DNA from: Paenibacillus sp. FSL K6-1330
GTDB taxonomy: Bacteria > Bacillota > Bacilli > Paenibacillales > Paenibacillaceae
Direction: 5' to 3'
Length of the DNA: 64,000 nt
NCBI RefSeq assembly: GCF_037976825.1
Contig: NZ_CP150269.1
Location: forward strand, 393,001 to 457,000
Numbering within the stretch: the first letter of the stretch is position 1; every line of letters begins with the position of its first letter. Shown piece after piece: positions 1 through 11,257 of this stretch. The translations under genes were made by a program, and so were the position numbers. The notes beneath the pieces are model-generated. The model ran no database searches. It saw nothing but the letters and a program-made list of their open reading frames with translations, and was not told the DNA's origin.

Positions 1-1097
1 TCGCGCCAGAGGGGGAGCTTCTTCAGAGGGCCCGCAGTCAAGGGCTTGAAGCAGTCGGTATACCAAGCTTTCGTGCAAGGTTAACTAAGAATCCCCTTCT
101 TCTTGTTATATACGTTTTCGGTATGTTATGGGCAGGTTGGAGGCTAGCTCTTCTTATGAAGCGAAGCCAGGTAGATCTTATTCATGCCAATTCGATTCGT
201 GCTGGTATGATGGCATCATTATTCGGTTGGTATCATAGGCTTCCTGTCGTATGGCATTTGCGAGATATGCCGCCTAAGGGACTCATTGGAAAACTTATTC
301 AAAAATTAGCCGTTCATACGACGCAGGCCCTCATCGGTATTTCAGAATCGGTTATTCATAGCATGGATCATCCCTCCTTACAAGAGAGGTGCCATCTCGT
401 GCATAACGGAGTAGAACTGGTTCATTTTAATGCGGGGGAAAAAGACGAGATAAGAGCACGTTTAAGGTCGGAGTTCCAAACACCGCGGGATGCGAAAGTG
501 CTAGCCATAATTGGTCAGATTGCCCCATGGAAGAGGCAGGAAGATGCGATTGAAGCATTTTCAAGGTTTGCGGTTGAAGAACCGGAAGCGGTTCTATGGA
601 TCGTTGGTGAGGCTAAATTCAGGCTGGAGAATGAACGCTATCTTGAACGTTTAAAGGCCAGAGCTAGAACGTTAAAGCTCGAAGATAAGGTTAGGTTTAC
701 TGGATTTAGAGATGATGTACTGGAGATCTGCTGTGCAGCAGATCTCCTTTTATTATGCTCAGAGAATGAACCGTTTGGGCGCGTAATTATTGAAGCTATG
801 TCACAAGGTATGCCGGTTGTTGGCAGTCTTGGAGGCGGTGTGCCTGAAATTATCCAGAGCGGTGAAAGTGGGCTGCTGTATGAGACGGGAAACATCGAAG
901 AGCTTACACGCTGTATCCGGCAGGTACTAAAAGATAAACGAATGTGGTTGGCACTTAGCCATAACGGGCAAGAACGCGTCCGAGATCACTTCTCGATTAA
1001 GCAGACATCTCAAAAAATTGAGCTGATCTATCAACAGCTGTTGTCTAAGCCAGGAATGAAGCAGGTGGAGCAACAGCATGCAAGGGAGCTGGTATAA
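1..1097 (+). CDS. GT4 family glycosyltransferase (5' end outside window)
   Basis: The reading frame is open from the first bases to a TAA at 1095-1097, so the gene starts upstream of the window; about 364 codons are visible and the internal Met at 123 is not the real start. It is a GT-B fold retaining glycosyltransferase of family GT4, which moves a sugar from a nucleotide donor to a lipid-linked or growing glycan on the inner membrane face. The donor-domain opening (IIGQIAPWKRQEDAIEAF) and the C-terminal donor-binding motif (SENEPFGRVIIEAMSQGMPV) with its two glutamates are present. Its stop overlaps the next start (TAATG), so the two transferases are translationally coupled. Sugar and acceptor cannot be read from sequence; the neighbours suggest a mannose- or rhamnose-containing exopolysaccharide. 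Confidence 0.9.
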   Translation, partial: APEGELLQRARSQGLEAVGIPSFRARLTKNPLLLVIYVFGMLWAGWRLALLMKRSQVDLIHANSIRAGMMASLFGWYHRLPVVWHLRDMPPKGLIGKLIQKLAVHTTQALIGISESVIHSMDHPSLQERCHLVHNGVELVHFNAGEKDEIRARLRSEFQTPRDAKVLAIIGQIAPWKRQEDAIEAFSRFAVEEPEAVLWIVGEAKFRLENERYLERLKARARTLKLEDKVRFTGFRDDVLEICCAADLLLLCSENEPFGRVIIEAMSQGMPVVGSLGGGVPEIIQSGESGLLYETGNIEELTRCIRQVLKDKRMWLALSHNGQERVRDHFSIKQTSQKIELIYQQLLSKPGMKQVEQQHARELV

Positions 1098-2236
1098 TGC
1101 GGGATTTGAAAATAGCCATTGTGCATGATTACCTCAATCAAATGGGGGGAGCCGAACGTGTGGTGGCTGTATTACACAAAATGTTTCCCGAGGCACCAAT
1201 CTACACAACCATCGTCGATCGTAACAAACTACTGCCTGAGTTACAGGACGCCGTTATCCATACGACTTGGATGCAGCGAATCCCGGGGATATTGAATAAA
1301 TTCAAGCTTTATTTCTGGCTGTACCCATTCTCAATAAGGTCTATAAACGTGAAGAGCTACGATCTTATTCTTAGTTCCAGTAGTGCTTATGCGAAGGGGG
1401 TTCGGAAGGGTAGGCAGAGTCTTCATGTCTGTTATTGCTATACACCGATGCGCTTTGTCTGGGATTTCGATACGTATATGGAAAGCATTCAGGTACCCCG
1501 TTTGGTTAAAAGAATTGCGAAATGGCTGATCTATCCTTTGAAGAGATGGGATAAGAATAACTCTGAACACGTGGATCGTTTGATCGCTATTTCCACAATC
1601 GTGAAGGAGCGAATTAAACAGTGTTATGGAGTAAATGCTCCAATCATATTTCCTCCGGTAGAAGTTAGCCGGTTTAGCGTCAAGGAAGGGGTGCCGGAGG
1701 ATTATTTTCTTGTCGTCTCTCGATTGGTGTCTTACAAAAAAATAGACTTGGCGATTGAGGCGTGCACACAGAGTGGTAAGCGTCTGATCGTAATTGGAGA
1801 TGGACCGGATCGGAAAAGGCTGGAGCAGCTTGCTGGAGACACGATCACTTTTCTTGGAAGAAAAAGTGACGAGGATGTTGTCCGCTATATGCAAAATTGC
1901 AAGGCATTGATATTTCCCGGTATTGAGGATTTTGGCATAACTCCTCTTGAAGCCAATGCGTGTGGCAGACCGATTATTGCCTACTATGGAGGCGGAGCGC
2001 TGGATACCATTATAGCTGAACAGACAGGATTATATTTCGAGGAGCAGTCGATAAACTCCTTGGTGAATACGATTAACCGGTTCGATCAATATCATTGGGA
2101 CCCACAGTATATAAGGCAGCATGCAGAACAATTCAGCGAACACGTATTTATCGAACGGATGCAGTCCATCATTGAATCTTCGCTGAAATCAAGAGAGATC
2201 AAATCGACTATTCCAGAACCGGAGGGGAGTTATTAG
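1097..2236 (+). CDS. GT4 family glycosyltransferase, probable mannosyl/rhamnosyl transferase
   Basis: A 379-residue GT-B glycosyltransferase. The N-terminus KIAIVHDYLNQMGGAERVV is the glycine-rich acceptor-domain loop typical of GT4 enzymes of the WbaZ/mannosyltransferase type. The donor domain begins near residue 205 (DYFLVVSRLVSYKKIDLAIE) and holds the motif FPGIEDFGITPLEANACGRP with the E-x7-E type glutamates. Start ATG overlaps the stop of the preceding transferase by one base. Length and domain order are normal for the family. It lies just upstream of GDP-mannose synthesis, so a GDP-mannose or GDP-rhamnose donor is plausible, but that is inference from context. Confidence 0.9.
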   Translation: MRDLKIAIVHDYLNQMGGAERVVAVLHKMFPEAPIYTTIVDRNKLLPELQDAVIHTTWMQRIPGILNKFKLYFWLYPFSIRSINVKSYDLILSSSSAYAKGVRKGRQSLHVCYCYTPMRFVWDFDTYMESIQVPRLVKRIAKWLIYPLKRWDKNNSEHVDRLIAISTIVKERIKQCYGVNAPIIFPPVEVSRFSVKEGVPEDYFLVVSRLVSYKKIDLAIEACTQSGKRLIVIGDGPDRKRLEQLAGDTITFLGRKSDEDVVRYMQNCKALIFPGIEDFGITPLEANACGRPIIAYYGGGALDTIIAEQTGLYFEEQSINSLVNTINRFDQYHWDPQYIRQHAEQFSEHVFIERMQSIIESSLKSREIKSTIPEPEGSY

Positions 2237-2239
2237 CAA

Positions 2240-3616
2240 ATGCATATTGTTCTATTGTCAGGAGGTAGCGGAAACCGATTGTGGCCGCTGTCTAATGAGA
2301 CACGCTCCAAACAGTTTCTTAAAATACTGAATAACGCAGCTGGCCAACGTGAATCGATGGTACAGAGGGTATGGAATCAGCTTGGCAAGATGAACTTGAC
2401 TCAGACCGCTGTTGTCGCAACCGGAAGATCGCAAGTTGAACTGCTTCAAAATCAGCTTGGACACGAGGTGGAAATCGTTGTTGAACCTGAACGAAGAGAT
2501 ACTTTCCCGGCAATTGCCTTAACTGCTGGTTATTTATACTCCGTGAAGGGTGTCAGTCTGAATGACGTTGTCATTGTGCTCCCCGTTGATCCTTTTGTAG
2601 AGGATCACTTCTTTGAGAAAGTAATGGAACTGGAAGCATTAATGCTTGAAACGGAAGCGGATCTTGGATTAATGGGGGTTTCGCCAGATCATCCCTCCTC
2701 GAAATTTGGTTATATCGTACCGCAGTCTGTATCGCAGTTAAGCAATGGGGTGGAATTCTACAAGGTTAGCCATTTCGTTGAGAAGCCTGAAGAACAACAC
2801 GCTCTTCAGCTGCTGGAGCAATCCGCCCTCTGGAATTGCGGCGTATTTGCCTTTCGGCTCGGTTATCTCATCAATCATCTTATAGAGCAGTCTCTTCCCA
2901 TTCAATATGATGAATTACTTCTGCAGTATAATCGAATGCAAAAAACGAGCTTTGATTACGCTGTGGTGGAGAAAACAAATAATATTGTGGTTATGCCTTA
3001 TAGCGGCTTGTGGAAAGACTTAGGCACATGGAATGTGCTGACAGAGGAAATCAAAAACCCCTTAGTGGGGCGGGGCACATTGAGCGAGGATTCTTCCAAC
3101 ACACATGTTATTAATGAGCTGGATATTCCAATAACCGTCATAGGTGCTCGGAATTTGATCGTTGCTGCTAGTCCAGACGGGATTCTTGTATCTGAGAAGA
3201 ATGCCAGTATGCGACTTAAAGAGGTGGTCAAATTTGGAGATCAACGGCCCATGCATGAAGAGCGCCGCTGGGGACGCTACCGTGTACTTGACTATACTAA
3301 ATATCCGAATGGCTGCGAGGTATTAACGAAACGTATCTGTATTCATGAAGGGCAAAACTTAAGCTATCAATACCATATGCTGCGCAGAGAAGTGTGGACG
3401 GTAATATCCGGAGAAGGTGAAATGATACTAAATGATGATGTCCGTCATATTAAAGCTGGCGATGTCATTGTCATTCCGATCGAAGCGAAGCATAGCATAA
3501 GAGCGATAACAGAGCTAGAAATTATTGAGGTTCAGACGGGTAGTGAGCTCATTGAAGACGATATTGTGAGACTGGCCACCAGGTGGGAGGAAATCATTCA
3601 TATTGTTTCTGTGTAA
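2240..3616 (+). CDS. manC: Mannose-1-phosphate guanylyltransferase with C-terminal cupin
   Basis: A 458-residue protein that makes GDP-mannose from mannose-1-phosphate and GTP. The nucleotidyltransferase signature LLSGGSGNRLWPLSNETRSK is at residues 5-24, followed by VEPERRDTFPAIALTA and the sugar-binding FVEKPEE region. Residues about 335-450 form a cupin like that of type II phosphomannose isomerase. In bifunctional ManC/AlgA the cupin carries an HxH pair followed by a glutamate; here the segment reads YQYHMLRREVW, so one histidine of the pair is replaced by leucine and isomerase activity may be lost. RBS GGAGGGGAG precedes the ATG. The gene feeds gmd and the epimerase downstream. The guanylyltransferase call is firm; isomerase activity is doubtful. 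Confidence 0.93.
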   Translation: MHIVLLSGGSGNRLWPLSNETRSKQFLKILNNAAGQRESMVQRVWNQLGKMNLTQTAVVATGRSQVELLQNQLGHEVEIVVEPERRDTFPAIALTAGYLYSVKGVSLNDVVIVLPVDPFVEDHFFEKVMELEALMLETEADLGLMGVSPDHPSSKFGYIVPQSVSQLSNGVEFYKVSHFVEKPEEQHALQLLEQSALWNCGVFAFRLGYLINHLIEQSLPIQYDELLLQYNRMQKTSFDYAVVEKTNNIVVMPYSGLWKDLGTWNVLTEEIKNPLVGRGTLSEDSSNTHVINELDIPITVIGARNLIVAASPDGILVSEKNASMRLKEVVKFGDQRPMHEERRWGRYRVLDYTKYPNGCEVLTKRICIHEGQNLSYQYHMLRREVWTVISGEGEMILNDDVRHIKAGDVIVIPIEAKHSIRAITELEIIEVQTGSELIEDDIVRLATRWEEIIHIVSV

Positions 3617-3650
3617 CAGAGATTTTCACTACTCATGGGAGTGATAAGAG

Positions 3651-4988
3651 ATGAAATTAACGGTAGTTGGAACCGGGTATGTCGGATTGGTCTCGGGCGT
3701 ATGTTTTGCTGAGCTTGGGAATGAAGTTATATGCGTCGATAAAATCGAACAGAAGATCATGCAGCTTAATCGTGGAGAGGTCCCCATATATGAACCAGAG
3801 CTTCAACAATTAATCGTTACGAACCAAGCAGCAGGCAGATTAAACTTTACAACAGACCTAAATGAATCGGTCAAGAGCTCGGATATTGTAATTATCGCAG
3901 TGGGAACGCCATCCTTGCCTAATGGTCATGCCAATCTGAGCTACATCGAACAGGCGGCCAAAGAGATCGGGCGAGCCATGAATAGTTACAAAATTATCGT
4001 AACGAAGAGCACGGTTCCGGTTGGAACCAACGAGAAGGTCCGGGAGATCATTTCGGAATATACGAATGAATCGTTTGATATCGCATCGGTTCCTGAATTT
4101 TTACGTGAAGGAACAGCGGTCTATGATACGTTGAATCCTGATCGTATCATCATTGGAACCGACAGCGAGAGAGCGGAGAGACAACTGGTTGATCTTCATA
4201 AAACGTTGACCTCGGATATCATCGTAACCGATATTCGAAGTGCCGAGATGATTAAATACGCCTCGAATGCTTTTCTGGCAACCAAAATATCTTTTATAAA
4301 TGAAATTGCGAATATATGTGAAAAAGTTGGAGCTGATGTGACGAAGGTAGCCTCTGGTATGGGCTATGACAGACGCATCGGCTCTTCATTTTTGAAAGCG
4401 GGCATTGGTTATGGCGGGTCCTGCTTCCCTAAAGATACACAAGCACTTATTCAAATAGCGGGACAGATGGATTATGATTTCAAGCTCTTGAAGTCCGTTG
4501 TTGAGGTTAATCGTGATCAACGATTTAATGTGGTCCGCAAGCTCGAGACTTTACTGGGTAATTTATCCGGGGCGACAATCGGCATTTGGGGGTTAGCGTT
4601 CAAGCCAGAGACTGATGATGTTCGCGACTCTCCCGCGTTCGAAATTATTGCTGCCTTGCAGGAGCGGGGGGCCAGAATTAGAGCTTATGATCCTATTGCA
4701 TCCGGCAATTTCAAAAATCACTCAGATTTCAAACAGATCGTTTACTGTCAAGAAGCGAAGGAAGCGGCTTGGCAGGCAGACGCACTGTGCATTCTGACCG
4801 AATGGAAGGAATTCGAGCGTATCTCGTTAACCGACATTGCCGAATGGTTGAATTCACCTTATCTGATTGATGGAAGGAATATATACACAGAGGAGCAGTT
4901 GGCTAATACCCAGCTTGTTTATTACTCGGTTGGCAGGCCCAATATGCGGGGCGGGATTAAGGAAAAGGCACCATCTCTTGCCTTGTAG
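3651..4988 (+). CDS. ugd: UDP-glucose 6-dehydrogenase
   Basis: A 445-residue cytoplasmic enzyme that oxidises UDP-glucose to UDP-glucuronate in two NAD+-dependent steps. The N-terminal Rossmann motif GTGYVGLVSG (residues 7-16) binds NAD. The catalytic cysteine is Cys258 within GYGGSCFPKD. The middle helix linker and C-terminal UDP-binding domain (GLAFKPETDDVRDSPAF) are complete, and length is normal for the Ugd/TuaD family. It supplies glucuronate for an acidic exopolysaccharide, consistent with the glycosyltransferases upstream. RBS GGGAGTGATAAGAG sits before the ATG. Confidence 0.97.
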   Translation: MKLTVVGTGYVGLVSGVCFAELGNEVICVDKIEQKIMQLNRGEVPIYEPELQQLIVTNQAAGRLNFTTDLNESVKSSDIVIIAVGTPSLPNGHANLSYIEQAAKEIGRAMNSYKIIVTKSTVPVGTNEKVREIISEYTNESFDIASVPEFLREGTAVYDTLNPDRIIIGTDSERAERQLVDLHKTLTSDIIVTDIRSAEMIKYASNAFLATKISFINEIANICEKVGADVTKVASGMGYDRRIGSSFLKAGIGYGGSCFPKDTQALIQIAGQMDYDFKLLKSVVEVNRDQRFNVVRKLETLLGNLSGATIGIWGLAFKPETDDVRDSPAFEIIAALQERGARIRAYDPIASGNFKNHSDFKQIVYCQEAKEAAWQADALCILTEWKEFERISLTDIAEWLNSPYLIDGRNIYTEEQLANTQLVYYSVGRPNMRGGIKEKAPSLAL

Positions 4989-5044
4989 GTCAATGATTGT
5001 ATGTAAAACATGTACTCACCATCAGTATTATAAATTATGGATAA

Positions 5045-7029
<1,985 letters not shown>

Positions 7030-7078
7030 TTGGAGGACTTTTACGCTTACCAATTTATATAGATAGGGGGTGGATACC

Positions 7079-8251
7079 TTGATTATTGAAGATGCCGTTA
7101 AGCTGGACCTGAGTGATATCTCCAAAGAGCTGTCTTTTTTACTCTATCTTCTCCGCAATAACACGCATGAAGAAATTCTCATAAAGCAATATGCATCGGA
7201 TATCGATTGGGATATGTTCATGAAACTCGCGCTGCACCACCGGGTTTATCCGCTTGTATATCTGCGACTTAAAGGGGTGGATGCATCCCTCATTCCATCC
7301 GAGGTTATGGCGTCTCTCCAGCAGCATTATCATAGTAACGTGATGAAAATGCTTCATTTAAGCAGGGAAATGAGCCAGCTTTGTGAGGCGCTCAAGGATA
7401 CTGGGGTGCGTACACTTTTGCTTAAAGGCCCTATACTAGCTACGCAGCTCTATGGGGATCTGGCACATAGGACTTCGAAGGATTTGGATATCTTGGTGGA
7501 TGCGGATGACGTGGAAAGAGTTGAACGGGTGCTGGTACAGCTTGGGTACGAATTGCAGGATGAACGTATCTTGGGAAATTGGAAGAAAACAAGCCATCAT
7601 TTGTCCTACGAGCATAAGAAAAATTCAGCGCAGATCGAAGTTCACTGGCGTCTGAATCCTCATTATAACAAGTCATTTTCCTTTGATTTATTGTGGGAGC
7701 GCAGGAATGATGTGATGCTGTCCCATCAGATTTATCATTATCTGGGAAATGAGGATTTGCTAAACTATTTGGCCGACCATGGTGCCAGGCATGGTTGGTT
7801 CCGGCTGCGTTGGCTGATGGATATTGCAAGGCTGCTTCCCATGATAAACAGCAACGATATGAAGGCCCACTTTGAGCGATATGGGGGACAGCAATATGTA
7901 GGGCAGGCCTTTATTCTTTTATCGCGACTGTTCTCAGTCGACATTCCGCACGATATGACTGTATTAACGATAAACTCCAAAGCCCACCGCCTTGCACAAA
8001 GTGCACTCTACTATATTAAAAGGATCGTCAAATTGAACCCGGTGCCGGAGAAAAGCGTGGCATGGCGTTATAACCGTTACCTATTCTCGTTAATGACGGG
8101 AAAACAGAAAGTTTTGTATATATTGAATAAGTTTCTGCCCAATTCGCGGGACGCTTCGGTACTGCCATTACCCAAATCACTGCACTTTCTGTATTATCCG
8201 CTCCGGCCATTTCTCTGGTTCTGGCGGCGTATGAAACAACCATCGATTTAA
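7079..8251 (+). CDS. Nucleotidyltransferase-fold protein of lasso-peptide clusters (PadeE-like)
   Basis: About 390 residues of the uncharacterised nucleotidyltransferase family PF14907. The active-site region shows LLLKGPILATQLYGD followed by RTSKDLDILVD, where the two aspartates of DLD would bind metal, then a histidine/tryptophan-rich helical half (IEVHWRLNP). I prefer the TTG at 7079 because AGGGGG at 7065-7070 lies eight bases upstream; a GTG at 7070 would overlap that site. Homologues accompany B1, B2 and D genes in paeninodin-type lasso clusters, where they are thought to tailor the peptide, and occur near polysaccharide genes too. It lies 50 bp after the rmd-like gene and is probably co-transcribed with it. 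The substrate is unknown. Confidence 0.8.
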   Translation: MIIEDAVKLDLSDISKELSFLLYLLRNNTHEEILIKQYASDIDWDMFMKLALHHRVYPLVYLRLKGVDASLIPSEVMASLQQHYHSNVMKMLHLSREMSQLCEALKDTGVRTLLLKGPILATQLYGDLAHRTSKDLDILVDADDVERVERVLVQLGYELQDERILGNWKKTSHHLSYEHKKNSAQIEVHWRLNPHYNKSFSFDLLWERRNDVMLSHQIYHYLGNEDLLNYLADHGARHGWFRLRWLMDIARLLPMINSNDMKAHFERYGGQQYVGQAFILLSRLFSVDIPHDMTVLTINSKAHRLAQSALYYIKRIVKLNPVPEKSVAWRYNRYLFSLMTGKQKVLYILNKFLPNSRDASVLPLPKSLHFLYYPLRPFLWFWRRMKQPSI

Positions 8252-8366
8252 GGGTGCATCATCGCTTTTATCATTGGATCACAATCACAATCCATTTTGT
8301 AGAAGCGGGTATCATCAGAATATTCTCAGGCCAGTTTATATAGCTGAAAAAAGGGGGGTTCTATCC

Positions 8367-8657
8367 ATGACTACTGAATTAATCACGACAGACGCTCTCG
8401 TTGTACAATCCGAAGGTTTCTTGGTCAGTGATATGGATGGCGAGAAGGTGATGCTGAGCATCGAAAACGGCAAGTATTATAATCTGGGACGGATTGGCGG
8501 GCGGATATGGGAACTTATTTCGTCTCCCGTCACGATCTCCAATATGGTGGATCAATTGGTATTGGAATATGAGATCGAACCGGAGCTCTGTGAGCAGCAG
8601 GTACGATTATTCCTCAAGCAGTTAGCCACAGAAGGCCTTGTTCAGGTGGATAAATAG
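8367..8657 (+). CDS. PqqD-family peptide chaperone, lasso biosynthesis B1
   Basis: A 96-residue PqqD-like RiPP recognition element (PF05402), the wing-helix fold that grips a leader peptide and hands it to the modifying enzymes. The conserved region MLSIENGKYYNLGRIGGRIWELI and the C-terminal helices are typical. I use ATG 8367, seven bases after AAAAAAGGGGGG; the frame stays open upstream to a TTG at 8274, but that extension has no ribosome site and no family resemblance. It is followed two bases later by the B2 gene. In lasso clusters B1 and B2 together cut the leader. No leader-bearing precursor gene was found nearby. Confidence 0.88.
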   Translation: MTTELITTDALVVQSEGFLVSDMDGEKVMLSIENGKYYNLGRIGGRIWELISSPVTISNMVDQLVLEYEIEPELCEQQVRLFLKQLATEGLVQVDK

Positions 8658-8659
8658 CA

Positions 8660-9163
8660 ATGAGCCTGTACCGGAAAGCACGCCGATTCATGTCTTATCC
8701 TGTAAGCATGAAGCTTATGTTGGCAGAAGCTTACTTGTATCTGGCTTGGGGAAGAGTGTTCAAGCTGTTCCCTTTTCAAAAGGTATCTCCGTCTCTGGGA
8801 GAACCTATGAAGGAGACACCGTATGTGGGCTATACGGAGGAGGAGCTTTCGCTTGTCCGCCAAATCTCCAGAGCCGTCCATACCATGAGCCGTGTCACAT
8901 GGTGGGAAAGCCAATGCCTGGTTAAAGCCGTTGCCGCGATGAAGATGCTGGAGCGAAGAGGGATTCCGAGTACACTTTATCTGGGAAGCGGTCGGGACGA
9001 TAACGGAATGATGGTTGCCCATGCCTGGCTCCGCTTCGGCTCTTATATTGTAACGGGAAGAGAAGGGCATGAAAGGTATGCCGTTGTCGGGATATTCGGT
9101 AAGGATATGGGGACCGAAGGTTTGAACTTGAAGCGGTCATCCGATAAGGAGTTTTTACATTGA
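8660..9163 (+). CDS. Lasso peptide biosynthesis B2 (transglutaminase-like leader peptidase)
   Basis: A 167-residue protein of the B2 family (Transglut_core3), a papain-like cysteine protease that removes the leader peptide delivered by B1. The nucleophile is Cys86 in WWESQCLVKAVAA and the histidine is His121 in VAHAWLRF, both in the expected context (C-L-x-x-A, then A-H-A-W). Length is right for a stand-alone B2. It sits two bases after B1 and its TGA overlaps the TTG of the exporter. In characterised systems this enzyme needs a precursor (A) and cyclase (C); neither is in the window, so the substrate is unidentified. Confidence 0.9.
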   Translation: MSLYRKARRFMSYPVSMKLMLAEAYLYLAWGRVFKLFPFQKVSPSLGEPMKETPYVGYTEEELSLVRQISRAVHTMSRVTWWESQCLVKAVAAMKMLERRGIPSTLYLGSGRDDNGMMVAHAWLRFGSYIVTGREGHERYAVVGIFGKDMGTEGLNLKRSSDKEFLH

Positions 9164-10965
9164 AGGATCTCTTTTATTTTATCCGTAAAATGCATGGGAT
9201 GGCCGGGTTTAAGCTCTACCTCAATATGGGTATGATCCTGTTCATCAGTGTTCTGGACGGCATCGGCATCTATTTGATCGTCCCTCTGCTCGGTGTCATT
9301 GGTGTATTCCAGACCGATTTGAGCGGGGTGCCGCTTGTCTCAACCTTGATGGATCTAGCTGGTTCATGGTCATTGCAGTTCAATTTGCCGATGGTGCTGG
9401 TCCTCTATGTGGTGATTGTGGGCGGGCAAGCCCTGCTGCAGCGCAGTCAGAACCTGTTGAATGCAAAAATATTGCAGCGATTCATTCGCAAACTGCGCAT
9501 GGAAACGTATCAGGGGTTGCTGCATGCCAAGTGGGAGTTCTTCCTGCGCCACCGCAAGTCGGATTTCAACCATGTCATGACCAATGAACTCGGGCGCGTG
9601 AATCAAGGCACGTTTCTGTTCTTGCAGATGGTTTCGTCTTTCTTGTTCACGATAATTCAGATTGGGCTTGCTCTATGGCTTGCCCCGATGCTGACCCTCA
9701 TCGTCCTGATGAGCGGTGGGCTCCTTGCCCTGTTTGGACGCCGATTCATCCGGCGGTCGAAGCGGATCGGCGAGCAGACGACAGAGCTTTCGAAATATTA
9801 TTTTGCGGGCATCAGCGAACATTTCAACGGCATAAAGGATATTAAGAGCAACCGGTTGGAGCCATTTCATATGAACTGGTTTGACAGGCTGTCGCGAAAA
9901 ATGGAGCATAATTTTATCCAATTTGGCAAGATCAATTCCTTGTCCCAGCTGATCTATCGGCTCTCGTCTGTATTGCTGGTTGCCGGATTTGTGTATTTGG
10001 CGCTGGAAGTGCTGCGTACGCCTGCTGAACAGCTGCTGATGATCGTTCTTATCTTTTCGCGCCTATGGCCTAGATTTATCAGCATTCAATCGAGCACCGA
10101 GCAGCTCGTGTCGAATTTCCCGGCCTTCCGGGCGATACGCGAGCTGCAAGCGGAATACGAGGTAGACAGGGAGATCGCCGGATCGATTTCGATGACAGGG
10201 GGCGAGCGACTTCAGCTGCAGCATGGAATCGATTGTACTCATGTGGACTATCGGTACGATGGCGCTTCCCCCGTCTATGCTTTGCGAAATATCAACTTAC
10301 ATATTCCTGCTAATCGCATGACGGCCATCGTCGGCAAATCAGGGGCGGGCAAGAGCACCCTTATCGATCTTCTTATGGGACTGATCCAACCGGAGAGCGG
10401 GCAAGTTCTTGTGGACGGCGTGTCTATGGAGGACGAACGTCAGTTGATGTCGCTCCGAGGGGGTATCGGATATGTGGCGCAGGATCCTTTTCTCTTCAAT
10501 GAGAGCATCCGGGATAATCTGAAGCTGGTTGCTCCCGATGCCTCGGATAACGAGCTGTGGGAAGCGCTGAGGTTTTCAGCCTCCGACGAATTCGTACATG
10601 GGCTTCCGCTAGGCCTCGACACCGTCATTGGTGACCGCGGTATCCGCCTGTCCGGTGGAGAACGTCAGCGGATTGTGCTGGCGAGAGCTATCTTGAAAAA
10701 GCCTTCGATTCTGGTGTTGGACGAAGCGACAAGCGCACTCGACAGTGAGAACGAGCAGCGGATACAGGAAGCGTTGGAACAGCTGAAAGGGAGCATGACG
10801 ATCATCGTGATCGCCCACCGACTGTCCACCATTCGCCATGCCGATCAGGTCATCGTGATGGAGCAAGGGCGGGTTATCCAGCAGGGGGGGTATCAGCAGC
10901 TTTCCCAAGATCACAAAGGCACTTTCCGGCAGCTGCTGAGTTATCAGACAGGTGCTCAGATGTAA
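9160..10965 (+). CDS. ABC exporter, permease-ATPase fusion (lasso D type)
   Basis: A 601-residue half-transporter: six predicted transmembrane helices in residues about 15-330, then an ATPase with Walker A VGKSGAGKSTL, the signature LSGGERQR, Walker B ILVLDEATSALD and the H-loop IAHRLST. The homodimer would pump a peptide or glycolipid out of the cell. The TTG start at 9160 overlaps the B2 stop and follows AAGGAG by eight bases. Its position after B1 and B2 makes it the D exporter of a lasso-type cluster. An alternative is export of an exopolysaccharide-linked product, given the upstream genes. A strong terminator follows at 11029. Confidence 0.9.
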   Translation: MKDLFYFIRKMHGMAGFKLYLNMGMILFISVLDGIGIYLIVPLLGVIGVFQTDLSGVPLVSTLMDLAGSWSLQFNLPMVLVLYVVIVGGQALLQRSQNLLNAKILQRFIRKLRMETYQGLLHAKWEFFLRHRKSDFNHVMTNELGRVNQGTFLFLQMVSSFLFTIIQIGLALWLAPMLTLIVLMSGGLLALFGRRFIRRSKRIGEQTTELSKYYFAGISEHFNGIKDIKSNRLEPFHMNWFDRLSRKMEHNFIQFGKINSLSQLIYRLSSVLLVAGFVYLALEVLRTPAEQLLMIVLIFSRLWPRFISIQSSTEQLVSNFPAFRAIRELQAEYEVDREIAGSISMTGGERLQLQHGIDCTHVDYRYDGASPVYALRNINLHIPANRMTAIVGKSGAGKSTLIDLLMGLIQPESGQVLVDGVSMEDERQLMSLRGGIGYVAQDPFLFNESIRDNLKLVAPDASDNELWEALRFSASDEFVHGLPLGLDTVIGDRGIRLSGGERQRIVLARAILKKPSILVLDEATSALDSENEQRIQEALEQLKGSMTIIVIAHRLSTIRHADQVIVMEQGRVIQQGGYQQLSQDHKGTFRQLLSYQTGAQM

Positions 10966-11028
10966 CCTCTGATTGGATCGCATAACACTGCTGTATGTGC
11001 AAGACGTGTTGTTTAAAGCTGCAACCCT

Positions 11029-11073
11029 ACGGCCATTTCCCGGTATTTCACCGGGAAATGGCCGTTTTTTTTT
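11029..11073 (+). terminator. Rho-independent terminator after the exporter
   Basis: A perfect 15-bp inverted repeat (ACGGCCATTTCCCGG and its complement) with a 7-base loop, followed by eight T. It closes the polysaccharide/lasso transcription unit. Confidence 0.95.
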
Positions 11074-11203
11074 GCGGAAGCATTTCTTGAGCTAGCAGAT
11101 TATACTTACACCGGGCCTCCTTATCAACATCCCTTTAGCGGCCATTTGTTTACATTCAGCTTACCCTTGTCTTTTTATGAATTGTACATAAGAAATAAGA
11201 CGT

Positions 11204-11232
11204 TTGCTATTTTGGAACGGTTGGGGTATAAT
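11204..11232 (+). promoter_or_regulatory. Sigma-A promoter of the cold-shock gene
   Basis: TTGCTA at 11204-11209 and a consensus TATAAT at 11227-11232 are separated by 17 bases. Transcription would start near 11239, giving a leader of about 130 bases before the csp start codon at 11368. Long leaders are usual for cold-shock genes. Confidence 0.8.
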
Positions 11233-11257
11233 AAGTTTATTGGGATTTTGACCTGAG

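Noticed and set aside
8252..8366. Search for a lasso precursor peptide between the nucleotidyltransferase and B1
   Set aside because: No start codon with ribosome site and no leader/core pattern on either strand; the open frame is only an extension of B1.
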